From positions 1 through 64,000 of the forward strand of contig JALKBU010000081.1 in NCBI GenBank assembly GCA_023091735.1: DNA of 64,000 nt, written 5' to 3'. The DNA is from Trichomonas tenax. Lineage: Eukaryota; Parabasalia; Trichomonadida; Trichomonadidae. Made by a program: the position numbers and the translations under genes. The notes beneath the pieces were generated by a model that was given only the letters and a program-made list of their open reading frames with translations, ran no database searches and was not told the origin of the DNA. Below are positions 8,914-19,339 of the stretch, in pieces. Position 1 is the first letter of the stretch; each line of letters begins with the position of its first letter.

Positions 8914-10977
8914 TTAAAATAACAAGGCATCAGGATCAATTTCCTTTGTCTTTTCAAAATGAATTGGTGTTCTTTCCCAAGGAGGCAGCTTGAAATTGAA
9001 TTTTTGGAACTCTTTTTGTTGTTTTGCTGAAGACTCGTTTTCTTTTTGCTCATTTTGATTCTTTACCTCTTCCTCTATTAGTTTTTCATTCTTTGTTTCT
9101 TGTTCCTTGATTTCTTCAGAAACTACAACGCTCTTTTGCTCTGTAGCTATTTCGAGTGTCTCCCCGATCTTATTTTCAGTATGCTTATTTTCAATTTCAA
9201 CAATATCAGTTTGTGCTTCAATCGCAGAATTGTGTTGCTGAGGAGTAATATCTTCCTCAACATTTGTAGTTTCGAGAGGCTTTTCAAGTTCCTCGATGAT
9301 GGTATTTTGTTCTGGTTCCTTTTCATGTTGAATTATATCCTTTTCTTCTTCATTTGGCAAATTTTCTTCTGTGATTTGCTGAGTATCATCTGAGTCAGGC
9401 TTGATTTCATTAGGATTAGTGTCATTCTTGTTTTTATCTTCATTTATTCCTTCGTCATGAAGAAGATCTTCATCATCAGCTTCAGCATCGATTTCTGGAA
9501 GGCCTTCCTCATCAGCAATATATAATGTCTTAACTTCCGGCTTTATTTCTTGAATCTCTTCCTTTTCTGATTCGAATTCTGCAGTGATCAAATGCGAATT
9601 AACAAGTTTATGGTTCTCGTCATCGCTGTTTTCTTTTGATTTCTTTGGTGGAATAATGGAATCAGTGGAAGAAGAGATTTCAAGTCCATTAAGCTTGTCT
9701 TGAAGAACAATTTGATCATCGCTCTTGTCAGCTTTCTTGATTGGAGGAACCATTTGATGAGACTTCTTCTTTGGTGGGACCTCTTCATAATAGTAGTAAT
9801 AAGAATATTCATAGTACTCCTCTTCTTCATCATTAGATTTGAGCTTTGCTTCGCTGGAATGGTGATAATGCTCAGATTTGACTGAAAGCTTTTCATTACT
9901 TTCATTCTTAAATGGACTCCTTGCTGCCAAAATCGAAGGGCGGCGGATAATATGGGGTTTCTCTTCTTCCTCATCATCAGATTGTGTGAGTTTTGGTGCT
10001 GTGACATTGATTAAAGAACCGCGTCTTCTTCGACCCTGCTCTGGTGGAGCTTCTTCTTTTGGCTCCTCTTTGACTTCTTCATTGATGTCTTGTGGTGATG
10101 GTGGATTCGAAAGAAGATCATCATCTGTGGAATCATTATCTTCGAAGTCATGTCTTGGCGCATCAATAATCTCAAACTCAGGCTTGCGCCCTTCTAACTC
10201 TACTTCTTGTTTCTGCTTTTCGAACTCTTTCTTTGCATTTGAAACGTAATTCATCTGCTTAACGTTGAGTTTGACAGCACCTGTAGACTTGGATTTACTG
10301 GCTCCTGGTGATAGTGGATCAAAATCAATTTGAACATCTCGTGTTCTTGTGATTAATCTGATTGATCTCGCTTCAGATGGAGCTGGGCTGATTCTCTTAC
10401 TGAGAACCATGAGCGCAACTTCATCTGGATTGCTGATATCGATTTGAAATTCATCATAACTGCGTTCTTTGTAAAATGTTTTGCGTTCTTTTGTCTTTGG
10501 ATCATGTATGCGCAATGGATTGGATGCCGTAATTATAAATCCTTGTTGGATGTAGATACGAATAGTGTCGGCATATAAATCGGCAAATTTAATTTCACGC
10601 TCAGGAATTTGAACATTGTTAACTGTTGTCAGCGATGAACCAAATGCTATACGAGCCATGATACGCATGAAGTTCATTTCGGCCAGCGGTGTTTGGTAAC
10701 AAGTGAAGATTTTGAGTTTTGGCTGTAATACTGAGCCTTCAAATGATTCAATCTGAGTTCTATTGACACTAAGCTCTTCCAGATTCTCAAATGTTTTGAT
10801 GCCAGCAAAGTTCTTGAGTGGATTACTGGCAAGCACCAAAATCGAGAAATTTCTGTTGGCTATCTTTGGAATTTTGCGTAATTTCTTGTTTTCGAGCGAC
10901 ATCTTTATAGCGCTATTTGAGCGAAGAGGACTGATGACATTGCTCGAAATTTGCCACGATGGTCTCTTTTTGCTCAT
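8914..10977 (-). CDS. leucine-rich-repeat protein with long acidic disordered tail
   Basis: 687 residues. Residues about 30-105 form a few LRR units (IANRNFSILVLASNPLKNFA, FENLEELSVNRTQIESF). A charged region of about 100 residues with mixed predicted structure follows. From about residue 265 the protein is disordered and very rich in E, D, K, S and N, with a tyrosine-rich block (EEEEYYEYSYYYYYEEVPPKKK). It ends in a conserved-looking aromatic segment (FNFKLPPWERTPIHFEKT). There is no membrane segment. The ATG at 10977 is preceded by TTATGTCACTTTTG. Similar LRR-plus-acidic proteins occur in trichomonad cytoskeletons, but no function is proven. Confidence 0.65.
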   Translation of the reverse strand: MSKKRPSWQISSNVISPLRSNSAIKMSLENKKLRKIPKIANRNFSILVLASNPLKNFAGIKTFENLEELSVNRTQIESFEGSVLQPKLKIFTCYQTPLAEMNFMRIMARIAFGSSLTTVNNVQIPEREIKFADLYADTIRIYIQQGFIITASNPLRIHDPKTKERKTFYKERSYDEFQIDISNPDEVALMVLSKRISPAPSEARSIRLITRTRDVQIDFDPLSPGASKSKSTGAVKLNVKQMNYVSNAKKEFEKQKQEVELEGRKPEFEIIDAPRHDFEDNDSTDDDLLSNPPSPQDINEEVKEEPKEEAPPEQGRRRRGSLINVTAPKLTQSDDEEEEKPHIIRRPSILAARSPFKNESNEKLSVKSEHYHHSSEAKLKSNDEEEEYYEYSYYYYYEEVPPKKKSHQMVPPIKKADKSDDQIVLQDKLNGLEISSSTDSIIPPKKSKENSDDENHKLVNSHLITAEFESEKEEIQEIKPEVKTLYIADEEGLPEIDAEADDEDLLHDEGINEDKNKNDTNPNEIKPDSDDTQQITEENLPNEEEKDIIQHEKEPEQNTIIEELEKPLETTNVEEDITPQQHNSAIEAQTDIVEIENKHTENKIGETLEIATEQKSVVVSEEIKEQETKNEKLIEEEVKNQNEQKENESSAKQQKEFQKFNFKLPPWERTPIHFEKTKEIDPDALLF

Positions 10978-11291
10978 TTTGAAAATTTATCCCGATATAA
11001 AATAAAGCAAAAGTGACATAAATTTTACTGCATGTTGATTTTATTAATTATTTGTATAAACAGTAACCATTTTTCACTTTTTGCTAATAAATATACACTT
11101 TATTTGAAGGAGAAATTCCTGAATTTCAAATTTAATCGATTTGCCAACTCCTGTTACTTATTTCATATAGAGACTCATTGGGAATTAATAAATTCTTCAT
11201 CATTTATTCGTTAAACTGTCTAGTTACATTCGATAAATTCTTTAATTTTCATAAACATTTTATTCGAAAGAATTATATTAAATGGATAGAA
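10978..11291. other. intergenic, no gene seen
   Basis: AT-rich spacer upstream of the LRR gene and downstream of the NPF-repeat gene. Short open frames on the plus strand have no coding character. Confidence 0.45.
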
Positions 11292-12908
11292 TTACTTAAC
11301 CTTTTCACCAACAAGGAGAGCAAATGCAGACTCTGGTGAGTCTGTTGGATCATCATGGTGGAAAAGTTCTTGTAAAGGCCTTCCTGTGTAGTCAAAACAT
11401 GGATTTTCGATCAATGTTAAGAATTTCTTGTATAGCTCCTCATCCTGAGCTAAAGTATCTTCATCAGCATCAAATGTGAAGGACTGTGTTTGCGCATCTG
11501 CTGGAAAAGCATTGAAGTCGACTGTGAAAGAAGAGGAATCACCTCCAAATGGATTGAAAGATGAGTCCTGACCATCGCCACCAAATGGGTTAAATGAAGA
11601 TTCGCCACCGAATGGATTGAAGTCACTGTTTTCCTTCTTTTCCTCTGATGGCTTGTCTTCGAATCCTCCGAATCCACTATCTTCGGCCTTTTTCTCTTCG
11701 GATGGTTTGTCTTCAAATCCTCCACCGAAGGGGTTGAAATTGTCTTTCTTTTCTTTAGCAGGTTTATCTTCAAAACCTCCACCAAATGGATTAAAGTCAT
11801 CGTTTTTCGCTCCAGCTGGAGCATCTACGAAACCACCAAATCCTGCGTCTTCTTTTCTTGATTCCTCGATTTTTTCGGCAGACTTTTCTTCCGAGCTACC
11901 ACCAAATGGGTTGAAGTCGTCTTTCTTTTCTTCTTCTTTCTTATTTGCATCATCGAAAAATCCACCAAATCCAGTATCTTCTTCTTTCTTTTCAATTGGT
12001 TTATCTTCAAAACCTCCACCAAATGGGTTGAAGTCGTCTTTCTTTTCTTCTTCTTTCTTATTAGACTGACTATCTTCGAAGGTTCCGAAAGGATTGAAAT
12101 CTTCCTTTTTTTCTTCAACAGGAGCATCTACAAATCCTCCAAATCCAGAATCTTCTTGTTTATTTTCTTCCTCTTTCTTTTCTTCGACTTTTTCTTCAGA
12201 ATTTCCAAATGGATTAAAGTCTTCCTTCTTTTCCTCTTTCTTTTCTTCGACCTTCTCATCAGAATTTCCAGTTGCGCTCTCTTCCTTCGTTTCTTCGTGT
12301 GCTGGATTTTCAGAAGCATTTTCTTCACCATTGATTTCTTTTTCTTGATTTTCTAAAGTTTTTTCTTCTGTAGTATTTTCAGCAATATTTGTATTGTTTT
12401 CTTGTTCTTCAACGGAATTTGGGTTTTCTTGATTTTCTTCCGCTGGAATTTCTGCAGACTTTTCAGTGACTTCCTCCTCAGTCTTTTCCAGAACTTCTAC
12501 AGTCTCCTCTTTGTTTTCTTCTGGTAATTTTTCTTGATTTTCCTCCTTATCATTTTCAGTAAATTCTTCTTTATTTTTTTCCTCGTTTAGTTCAGAATCT
12601 TTATTTTCTTCTATATCTTTTTTCTCTTCTTCTATATTTTCTTCTTTATTTGCATTCTCATGAGATATATTTTCAGATTGAGTATTTTCAGGGCTTGCAT
12701 TTTGCTCCTCCTTGTGTTCTTCAACCTGCTCGGCTTCTTTGTTTTCTTCTTCTACTTTTTCCGCTTCATTTTTATTATCATCAACATTTTCTTGGTTTTT
12801 AGCTTCATCGTTTTGATCCTGCTGATTTTCTGTCTGTGTGTTTTGATCTTGTTGATTTTCTTCAGTCTTTTCTTCGGTACTAACCTCTTTAATCTCGTCA
12901 GCCTCCAT
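11292..12908 (-). CDS. NPF-repeat acidic protein, probable EH-domain ligand
   Basis: 539 residues from the inner ATG (MEADEIKEV). An upstream in-frame ATG at 12935 would add nine residues. Residues 1-220 are an E/N/K-rich disordered run. Residues about 235-470 carry nine FNPFG units (spaced about 12-40 residues), interleaved with four GFGGF units and KKEE linkers. The C-terminal 60 residues are folded-looking (DEELYKKFLTLIENPCFDY, then RPLQELFHHDDP). NPF tripeptides are the classic ligands of EH domains (Eps15, intersectin, Ede1/Pan1 class), so a multivalent endocytic or vesicle-coat scaffold is the likely role. There is no ENTH/ANTH domain or membrane segment. Repeat number probably varies between strains. 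Confidence 0.75.
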   Translation of the reverse strand: MEADEIKEVSTEEKTEENQQDQNTQTENQQDQNDEAKNQENVDDNKNEAEKVEEENKEAEQVEEHKEEQNASPENTQSENISHENANKEENIEEEKKDIEENKDSELNEEKNKEEFTENDKEENQEKLPEENKEETVEVLEKTEEEVTEKSAEIPAEENQENPNSVEEQENNTNIAENTTEEKTLENQEKEINGEENASENPAHEETKEESATGNSDEKVEEKKEEKKEDFNPFGNSEEKVEEKKEEENKQEDSGFGGFVDAPVEEKKEDFNPFGTFEDSQSNKKEEEKKDDFNPFGGGFEDKPIEKKEEDTGFGGFFDDANKKEEEKKDDFNPFGGSSEEKSAEKIEESRKEDAGFGGFVDAPAGAKNDDFNPFGGGFEDKPAKEKKDNFNPFGGGFEDKPSEEKKAEDSGFGGFEDKPSEEKKENSDFNPFGGESSFNPFGGDGQDSSFNPFGGDSSSFTVDFNAFPADAQTQSFTFDADEDTLAQDEELYKKFLTLIENPCFDYTGRPLQELFHHDDPTDSPESAFALLVGEKVK

Positions 12909-12994
12909 TTGTATTTTTATGAGGTTTACACACATCTATAAAAATCTTGAGTGATCAAAAATATTTATATTATAGATTAATCAAATCACATATT

Positions 12995-13078
12995 AATAGA
13001 CTCTCTAACAAGCTTAATAGACGCTTTAACAAGCTTGATAGATTCTCTAATAAGATTTTCAGATGCTATAACAAGTTT
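12995..13078. repeat. tandem 21-bp repeat, four units
   Basis: Four diverged 21-base units (12995-13015, 13016-13036, 13037-13057, 13058-13078) share the pattern AATAGACNCTNTAACAAGCTT. The period is a multiple of three, and the minus strand reads an open seven-residue repeat (KLVKASI/KLVRESI), but no gene surrounds it. It lies upstream of the NPF gene. Confidence 0.7.
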
Positions 13079-13120
13079 AATTGAACTTTATAAATGCAGA
13101 TTCTAATTAGCTAACCAATT

Positions 13121-13135
13121 TTACATGTCAAAATG
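13121..13135. promoter_or_regulatory. TTACATGTCAAAATG motif
   Basis: A copy of the window-wide TGTCA motif about 215 bases upstream of the NPF-repeat gene. Regulatory role inferred. Confidence 0.35.
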
Positions 13136-13236
13136 AAACACATCACTTTTTCGTGACTCTTTATTATACCCAACATAATCAGAATCACATGAATCGAATG
13201 CACATCAAATGAACTCCTGTTTTGAAAAATAAATTA

Positions 13237-16200
13237 TTAAAAACATAAGTGGAAATAAAGTATTAAATTGGAATAGAGACATTTTTGGACTTGCTCTTCA
13301 TCTTCAATAGCAAAGCTCTTGTTAAGGATCTCAACAGAAAGTTCTCCGCAGAATGGGCAGCTTCTTGAGAGTTTCTCGATTAGCTTAGCACGTGTGTCCT
13401 CTCTCTTCATTGCACTCGCTTGAAGAGCAATAAGGTTGAGTTGCTCAGCAGGTTCGAAGAATAAGTCCATGTTTTCAAGGAAGTAATGGATATGAAGAGC
13501 GTGGTAACATGGGAAGACAATGAACTTATCGGTATAAAGACTTTGTCTGCAGAATTCACAAAGTTCGGAGCTTTCAACATCGATCATCTGCACCTGCATT
13601 TTTAGCTTCTCTCTGTTCTGTTCTTTGAGATGTTGGATCTCATCTTCTGTTGTGGATGACTAATCTTGGAAATCTTTAATTGAGTCAATAATAGACTGGT
13701 TAAGGAATGAGATTTCCATTTTCTCAGGGATGAACTTCATAATATCATCAAGTCTGATAATCTTGGAAGTGACAGCACGACTAAGCAATTCCTTCCATGT
13801 ATCATCTGCTTCAAATATTGCAACATATTGCTTATAGCCATCAATTTCTCGGATCTCTTCACATGATGAAATAAGCCACTTAGCATGCCTTCCAAATGTA
13901 GCGACAATTGCACCATAGTATTTATTTGAAAGACTTTGGCTATCAGAGAAACTACTGCCTCTCTTGATATTGAATTGATGAAGAAGCATCGTCAAGTTGC
14001 TTCTGTCATCACCCAAAGCATGTAATACCCTCTTGTAGTATTCATATGTTTCGATGTTGAATCTTCTGTAGAAGGCCTGCTGATAAAGTCTATTGACGAA
14101 CAATCCTTCCATACACTTTGCCATAAATTCTTTAGCAACCATTCTGCAATCAGCAGCGGACAAACCCATGATATTCTTCTTACGCAGTTTTTCTGGCAAA
14201 TGCTGGTTGCCCGTAATAGCAATAACAGACTTCTCAAATGCCTTGACGTATGCATCATATTCTTCTAATAAGTGCGGTAAATTCTTGCGGAACTTTTCTT
14301 CTGATTTGATGATTGCGGCACTGCTGTCATCGAGAGTTTTGCAGAGAGCAACAACAGCGGCATCCTTGAATGACATAAGTTTCGCCTTTGTATCGACGAT
14401 TTTAGCAAGAGATGTATTTTCGAAGTGCTTAAGAACTAACTGCCACATTTTCCTGGTGATTGTAGTATGATCTGTAGTAATGTTAGATGTTGAAACGGTT
14501 TTGATAAGATTCCGAATCTTTGCTGCCAACTCTTTGAGCTTGTTTTCAACAATCAATTATTCCTGGCGCTTGTTGACAGATGCAATGTGTTCATTAAGAT
14601 TTCTAATTGAATTACAAATACAAATGAAAAATGTAAATCTTTTCAGTAATTTCTCCTTCGTTCCATCAGCTTTTGTTGGCTCAAGCGGTGATGTAAATTT
14701 GATTTTCTCAGGCTCTTTCGTTTTTGGTGTAATTGCCTTAGAATTAGCTTTTCTTTGTAATTTGGTGTGCTTTCTATCTTTGGGTTCATCATCAGCTTCA
14801 TATCCTTCACTTGAAAGTTGCTTAATTGTGGTTGAAGAAGTTGATCTGGACATATTATCGTCATCGAAGAATGTTGTTTTGGATTCTTTAATATCAAGCA
14901 TTTTATCAGTGATTTCATTGAGTCGTTCCAGGAAATCCAAGTCATCTTTGAATAAAATCTTTTGCTTGGTATTGTTAGTGTCCTTGAGATCCTTTTGTTT
15001 CTGGACTTTCAGATTTAAGCAGCTCGATTTAACTTCTTTGACAGATTGAAATAATTCATCATAAGGAGATGCTGATTTATCACCCATTACATATCCAAGA
15101 GATCTTAGACTATCCTTGAGGAACTGGAAAGAATCTTCTTCTATTAAAGAGAATGTCTCATTGAAGTTCTCAGTAGCAGACTTGAAACCACTTATTGCAT
15201 TAATAAATCCGCTAGAGCAATCAAAGAAAATCTGAGCCCATCTTACAATTGCAGCAACGTCAAATCTTGTGAACTTAGAAGAGGAAACTATTGGATTAAA
15301 CATGTATTCCATAAACTTGAAGATTGACTTTGGCCATTTCTTTTGCAAGCGCTTCTTAATATTATCAGTAGGCTTGACCTGGAGTTTCTTATTCAAAAGT
15401 CGTGTGTCCTTTAAGATAGAAATCAAAGATAAAGTTTGAACATCGATTTCAGGCATAGTAAATCTTGCAATTTGATCAGTATTCAACAATGTGATTCGAG
15501 CTTTCCATTGAATATAGAACTTAGATTCAAAAAAAATCTAAGAATTTTTGAATTGACTGCTTCGAAACCCAAATCTTATCATCCTCTGATAATTGAGCTT
15601 TCGTTTCTGTTTCAGCTTCAGTGAGTTGAACTTCTTCTTCAACTGCTTTTCGTACAGAAGTAGTATCATTGATTGGGATTTGCTTCTTGAAAGAAATTCT
15701 TTCAGTCATCTTTGTGCTCTCGACATCTAAATCCATCTCCAAATTGATCGCCTTTTGTTTCATTTCCTGAGCTTTGATTTCTCTCATTCGCGCTTCAAAC
15801 TCATCATCTCTTTTATCCTTAAGTGCTTTCTCATTAATAGCTTTCACAAGTGCAAGCTTCTTGTCTGATGAAACTTTGGTTTAAGCATGGAATTATAGAA
15901 CTTAACTTCTTCGATGTCATTGATTATGGCTGTAATATTATCCTTCCATGATCTTGTTAACATTAGCTTTGGATTATTCATATTATAAGAAAGATCACGA
16001 ATCAAATAGGCAATTGCTGGAATAGAAGTGAGTGCTTTAAATCTAACGGCATTGGAATATAGTTCATAGACTGCTGATATGACTCTCATCCAGCATTCTT
16101 TGAGCTCTGTTTTATCTTCGTCATATTTAAATCTTTCTGTCAATGGACCTTCAATCAATAAAATCAAGGGATGCAAGTTTTTCTCAATTAACGAGCGATT

Positions 16201-18150
16201 AACTGCATAGTAGATTGATAACGCATATGAAGAAACTGCATGTGAATTTAACTCGATACCATAATTAAGAACGGGCTTATAAATGCTTCTGTCAAGATGT
16301 TCACTAACTCTTGCAATTTTTCTTAATTTTGCTTTTTCTTTGTGCAGTTTTTCTTCATCTTCTGTTCTGACTTTGTGCTTTTTATCAGTGCTAATGACAT
16401 TATTAACATTTCCTAAGTCAGTTTTGATTTGCTCAGATTTAGTTTCAATGATTTGCTTTTCTCCAACTTTCTTCTTTTCATTTTGATCTGCACTCAGGTT
16501 TTCTGGCATCGATACTGTTTCTTGATGTGGTTGATTTTCAGATGTTTGTGGGATTTCAATCTTGATTTCAGGCTCATCATCTTTCTTTACTTCTTCATTA
16601 TTTTCTTTATTGCTAGGTGATGTTATATTATTTTGGCTTTCATTGAGTTTGATTGAAGATTGTGAATTTTATGGATTAATTAATTCACTGGCTTCTAATT
16701 CGGAATCAGATGAATATTCTATTGATTCTTCCTCTTCATCATGATATTCCTCATAAGAATCAGAGTATTCTGAATTTTCAAGTTTAATAGAAACCCTAGA
16801 AGTTGATGAAGGGAGAGGCCTGCTGGTTATTTCAATAGGATGGTAGTTTGTATCAATCTGGTTGGCTTCAACATCTTCTTTGATTTGTAATTTCAGAGGG
16901 CCAATTTATGGAAGATCTTCTTCACTTTCATCGTGACCAGCATCGTAATCAGCATCCTCTTCTTCATCATTTCTATGCACTTTCTTAGAAGAAGTGAAGA
17001 TTGAAAAAATATTTCCTAAAATTTGGTTATCCATAACAGATTTTGCGCGCTTAATTTGCATTTGCAGGATATCTTCCTCAATTTGTATGTCAAGTATCGT
17101 GCGTGCTGGTTCAATAGCTCTTTTGAAATAGGCTTTTTTGAAATGCTGTAGTTGTTCATGATTTAAATTTGAGTTAAGTAAGTGTACTTGAATGCTCATC
17201 CAGAACTGAATGAAGAACTGACTTCCAGTGTTGAATGTTGACGTTTTAAAGAAATCAATTAATTGTGGAATGTTTTCAGTTCTAACTAAATGAGCTAATT
17301 AAAGAGTTGCATATTGTGGAGAATTAAGACCATGGTACCTATCTATAAGCAGATCCTCAAATATTGGCTGCAGAATTTCCGGTAATGAGATGTCTCTTCG
17401 CTCCTCAAATACGAAATCTAAAAGTAGAGGAGAAACTGGTCTCATTGATTGATCAGCACCAACACTTAAGACTCTCTTCAAGTCCAATTCTTTCCAGTGC
17501 CTTAATAAATCCTTCTGCTGAGTTTTTGGAAATAATTTAAATACTTTTTGACGGATATTCATTTCTGGGATCTTGGCAATATATCCTGTAAGCTACCTCC
17601 ACATCGAAACAGGTATTTTCTTTGTTCCCTGAACTTCTAAAAAGTACTTCAAATAATTTTCCCAATCTTGAAGAAGTAAATAAATTTCCTGTAAAATGTC
17701 TAAAAGATTACACTGTGATAACGCTTCAACAATGATGTTTTTGCTGATATATTCCTGGATTAACTGATTATTTTGGATAGTAGCTATGAAATCATTCTTG
17801 ATCTGTTCATATTCTGGCTTTTCTCTGTATATGAGAATAATTGGGGCATATAAAGTAACATATGAGTTCGCACAAATAATAAGTTGCTTATCTGGTAAGT
17901 TTTTGTCAATTGCATTTAGTCGAAGATATTCAGTAAGTGCTTCCGGATAGCTGGATAAGAAAAGATATGCCTGATTGAAAGGCGTTCCTGATTCCTTCAT
18001 TATTTCAGCTGCTCGCATATATTCACCAGTATGAATAAGTGAATATACACCAGGACACTTAAATCCAGCAATTCTTTGTGGAACTGGGGTGTTATACTGG
18101 AAAATCCCAGTTCGAAAAGATTGCGACTTTTTTTTGATTTAATTTCTTAG
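13237..18150 (-). pseudogene. Vps18-like (HOPS/CORVET) reading frame broken by six in-frame stops
   Basis: One minus-strand frame stays coding-like for about 4.9 kb. The C-terminus fits Vps18: a helical DDIMKFIPE segment (like the DILPFFPD element), a coiled coil, a RING with C-x2-C, FPCYHALH and a late CPFCGEL pair. Vps18 is a core subunit of the HOPS and CORVET tethers at endosomes and lysosomes. Upstream are alpha-solenoid-like helices (AYLFLSSYPEALTEYLRLNA) and a long charged insert. Single stops interrupt the frame at 17593 (TAG), 17299 (TAA), 16906 (TAA), about 16671 (TAA), 14557 (TAA) and 13660 (TAG). The stretch 15847-15530 is read one base out, between two compensating shifts. One RING ligand appears lost (Cys to Tyr in the CxHxxHxxC element). 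No beta-propeller is found beyond 18150. Most likely a slowly decaying, 5'-truncated gene. Confidence 0.6.
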
Positions 18151-18549
18151 CGAAAGTTCCATCTTTCGATCCAAAATACCCATATTTTTAGTTTTTGGAA
18201 CATTGCAAAAAATAAGGGACAGTATCGTTCATCTTAATTCCACAACTCATCTCGGCTCCACTTTTTTTTCTCGTTGACCTTTTTGAGTTTTGCGATATTT
18301 AACGAGTAAACCCCCTTCCTGGATGAATCTGATGAAACATTTACGTGCTTTTTTTGGGTGCTGATTCTAGTAGTGCAATCTGTTTCATGATCTTAGCAAG
18401 ATATTACTTAATCAAGATTACAAACAGAAACCCATTACAAATCATTAATGGGCTTCTGTTATGAATCTCTTTGATGATTATAACAAATACATCTCACTAT
18501 TACAGCGTTCGCTCGCTTATTTTTGCTAGAGTTCCGGTCGAAAAATTAA

Positions 18550-18650
18550 AAAATAGAAAAGAAAAAGTACGCTGTACGCGCAGGAGTCAAACGGCATTCC
18601 TTTGCCCATGCATCGAGCATACCTAACGTTATGCTACCTCAAGTTCATAC
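18550..18650 (-). other. tRNA-like stretch inside the 664-bp element
   Basis: Read on the minus strand, GTAGCATAACGTTAGG resembles a D-arm/A-box and CGTTTGACTCC a weak B-box, followed by a T-rich run. The T-stem does not pair well, so it is not a working tRNA. It is comparable to the tRNA-like stretch in the element at 22826. Confidence 0.3.
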
Positions 18651-18692
18651 AAAATTTGCTCATTGGTAACATTACATATCAAATTTTCGACT

Positions 18693-18760
18693 TTACATGA
18701 CAAATGTCACATAATACGTGTCAAAAATTGTGACTTTAGTTATTTTACATGTCAAAATTC
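18693..18760. promoter_or_regulatory. cluster of TGTCA motifs inside a mobile element
   Basis: Within 68 bases are TTACATGACAAAT (18693-18705, the exact 13-mer), TGTCACATAA, ACGTGTCAAAA, a GTGACTTTAG half site and TTTACATGTCAAAATTC (about 18744-18760). This is the densest cluster in the window and no gene starts next to it. Confidence 0.5.
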
Positions 18761-18925
18761 GCTGAAATCTCATGGAGGCATTGAGATCCTCAAGTTAAAT
18801 AGACAAACAAATGCTATAAACATACTCAGCACCCTGAAAAGCACGTAAATGTCTTCTCAGTTTGGCTTAATAGGGAGGTTAACTCGTTAAAAATCGCAAA
18901 ACTCAAAAAAGTCAACAAAAAAAAA

Positions 18926-19339
18926 TTCAACCCTTCATTTCCCTTTTTTTCTCAAGATAGGTTTCAATAGCGGAGCTTAATCATAGATTACATATTTGTT
19001 TCATAATATCATTCCCATCATTGTAATTCCAGTAAAAAATAATTCATTATTGAACTTGAAGATGTATTATTCATTATATAACCGCTTTTATCGGCCAAAT
19101 GATAAGCGTGTGAAGTTAATCCAATCATTACTGTTGTAAGTTCAAGCAGTCTGGATGTAATCAAAACTCTGTGGTGCATATAATTATTATAAAAAGTGCC
19201 CTACAGGTGTTGATACTACAGAGAAATCCTCAATCTTATTTAATAATAATCTTAAATACCAAATTAAATCACCAATGCAATTGCAGTCCAACATGAAGCA
19301 TCATCACCATTTCAAAAATATCCACAACAAGTTAAAATT
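18926..19339. other. intergenic, no gene seen
   Basis: AT-rich spacer between the inverted-repeat element and the 3' end of the acidic orphan gene. Confidence 0.4.

Larger units (their letters stand above)
18262..18925. mobile_element. 664-bp inverted-repeat element (MITE-like)
   Basis: The ends are long imperfect inverted repeats of about 53 bases. The left arm (18262-18315) starts with a T-run and contains GACCTTTTTGAGTTTTGCGA. The right arm (18873-18925) is its near complement and ends in an A-run. No protein is encoded. Inside are a minus-strand tRNA-like stretch and a cluster of TGTCA motifs. The target-site duplication is not obvious. It lies just 5' of the Vps18-like frame and may have separated it from its missing front half. 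Confidence 0.65.

Noticed and set aside
11617..12356. Ser/Phe-rich plus-strand frames over the NPF-repeat gene
   Set aside because: Antisense of the FNPFG/KKEE repeats; no ATG context or promoter motif.
13237..18150. Stop-codon reassignment (TAA/TAG read as amino acids) across the genome
   Set aside because: At least fifteen other genes here use TAA or TAG as their terminal stops at sensible protein ends, so a genome-wide reassignment is not supported; only local recoding remains possible.
18541..18660. A functional tRNA gene
   Set aside because: T-stem and acceptor stem do not pair; only the box-like elements are present.
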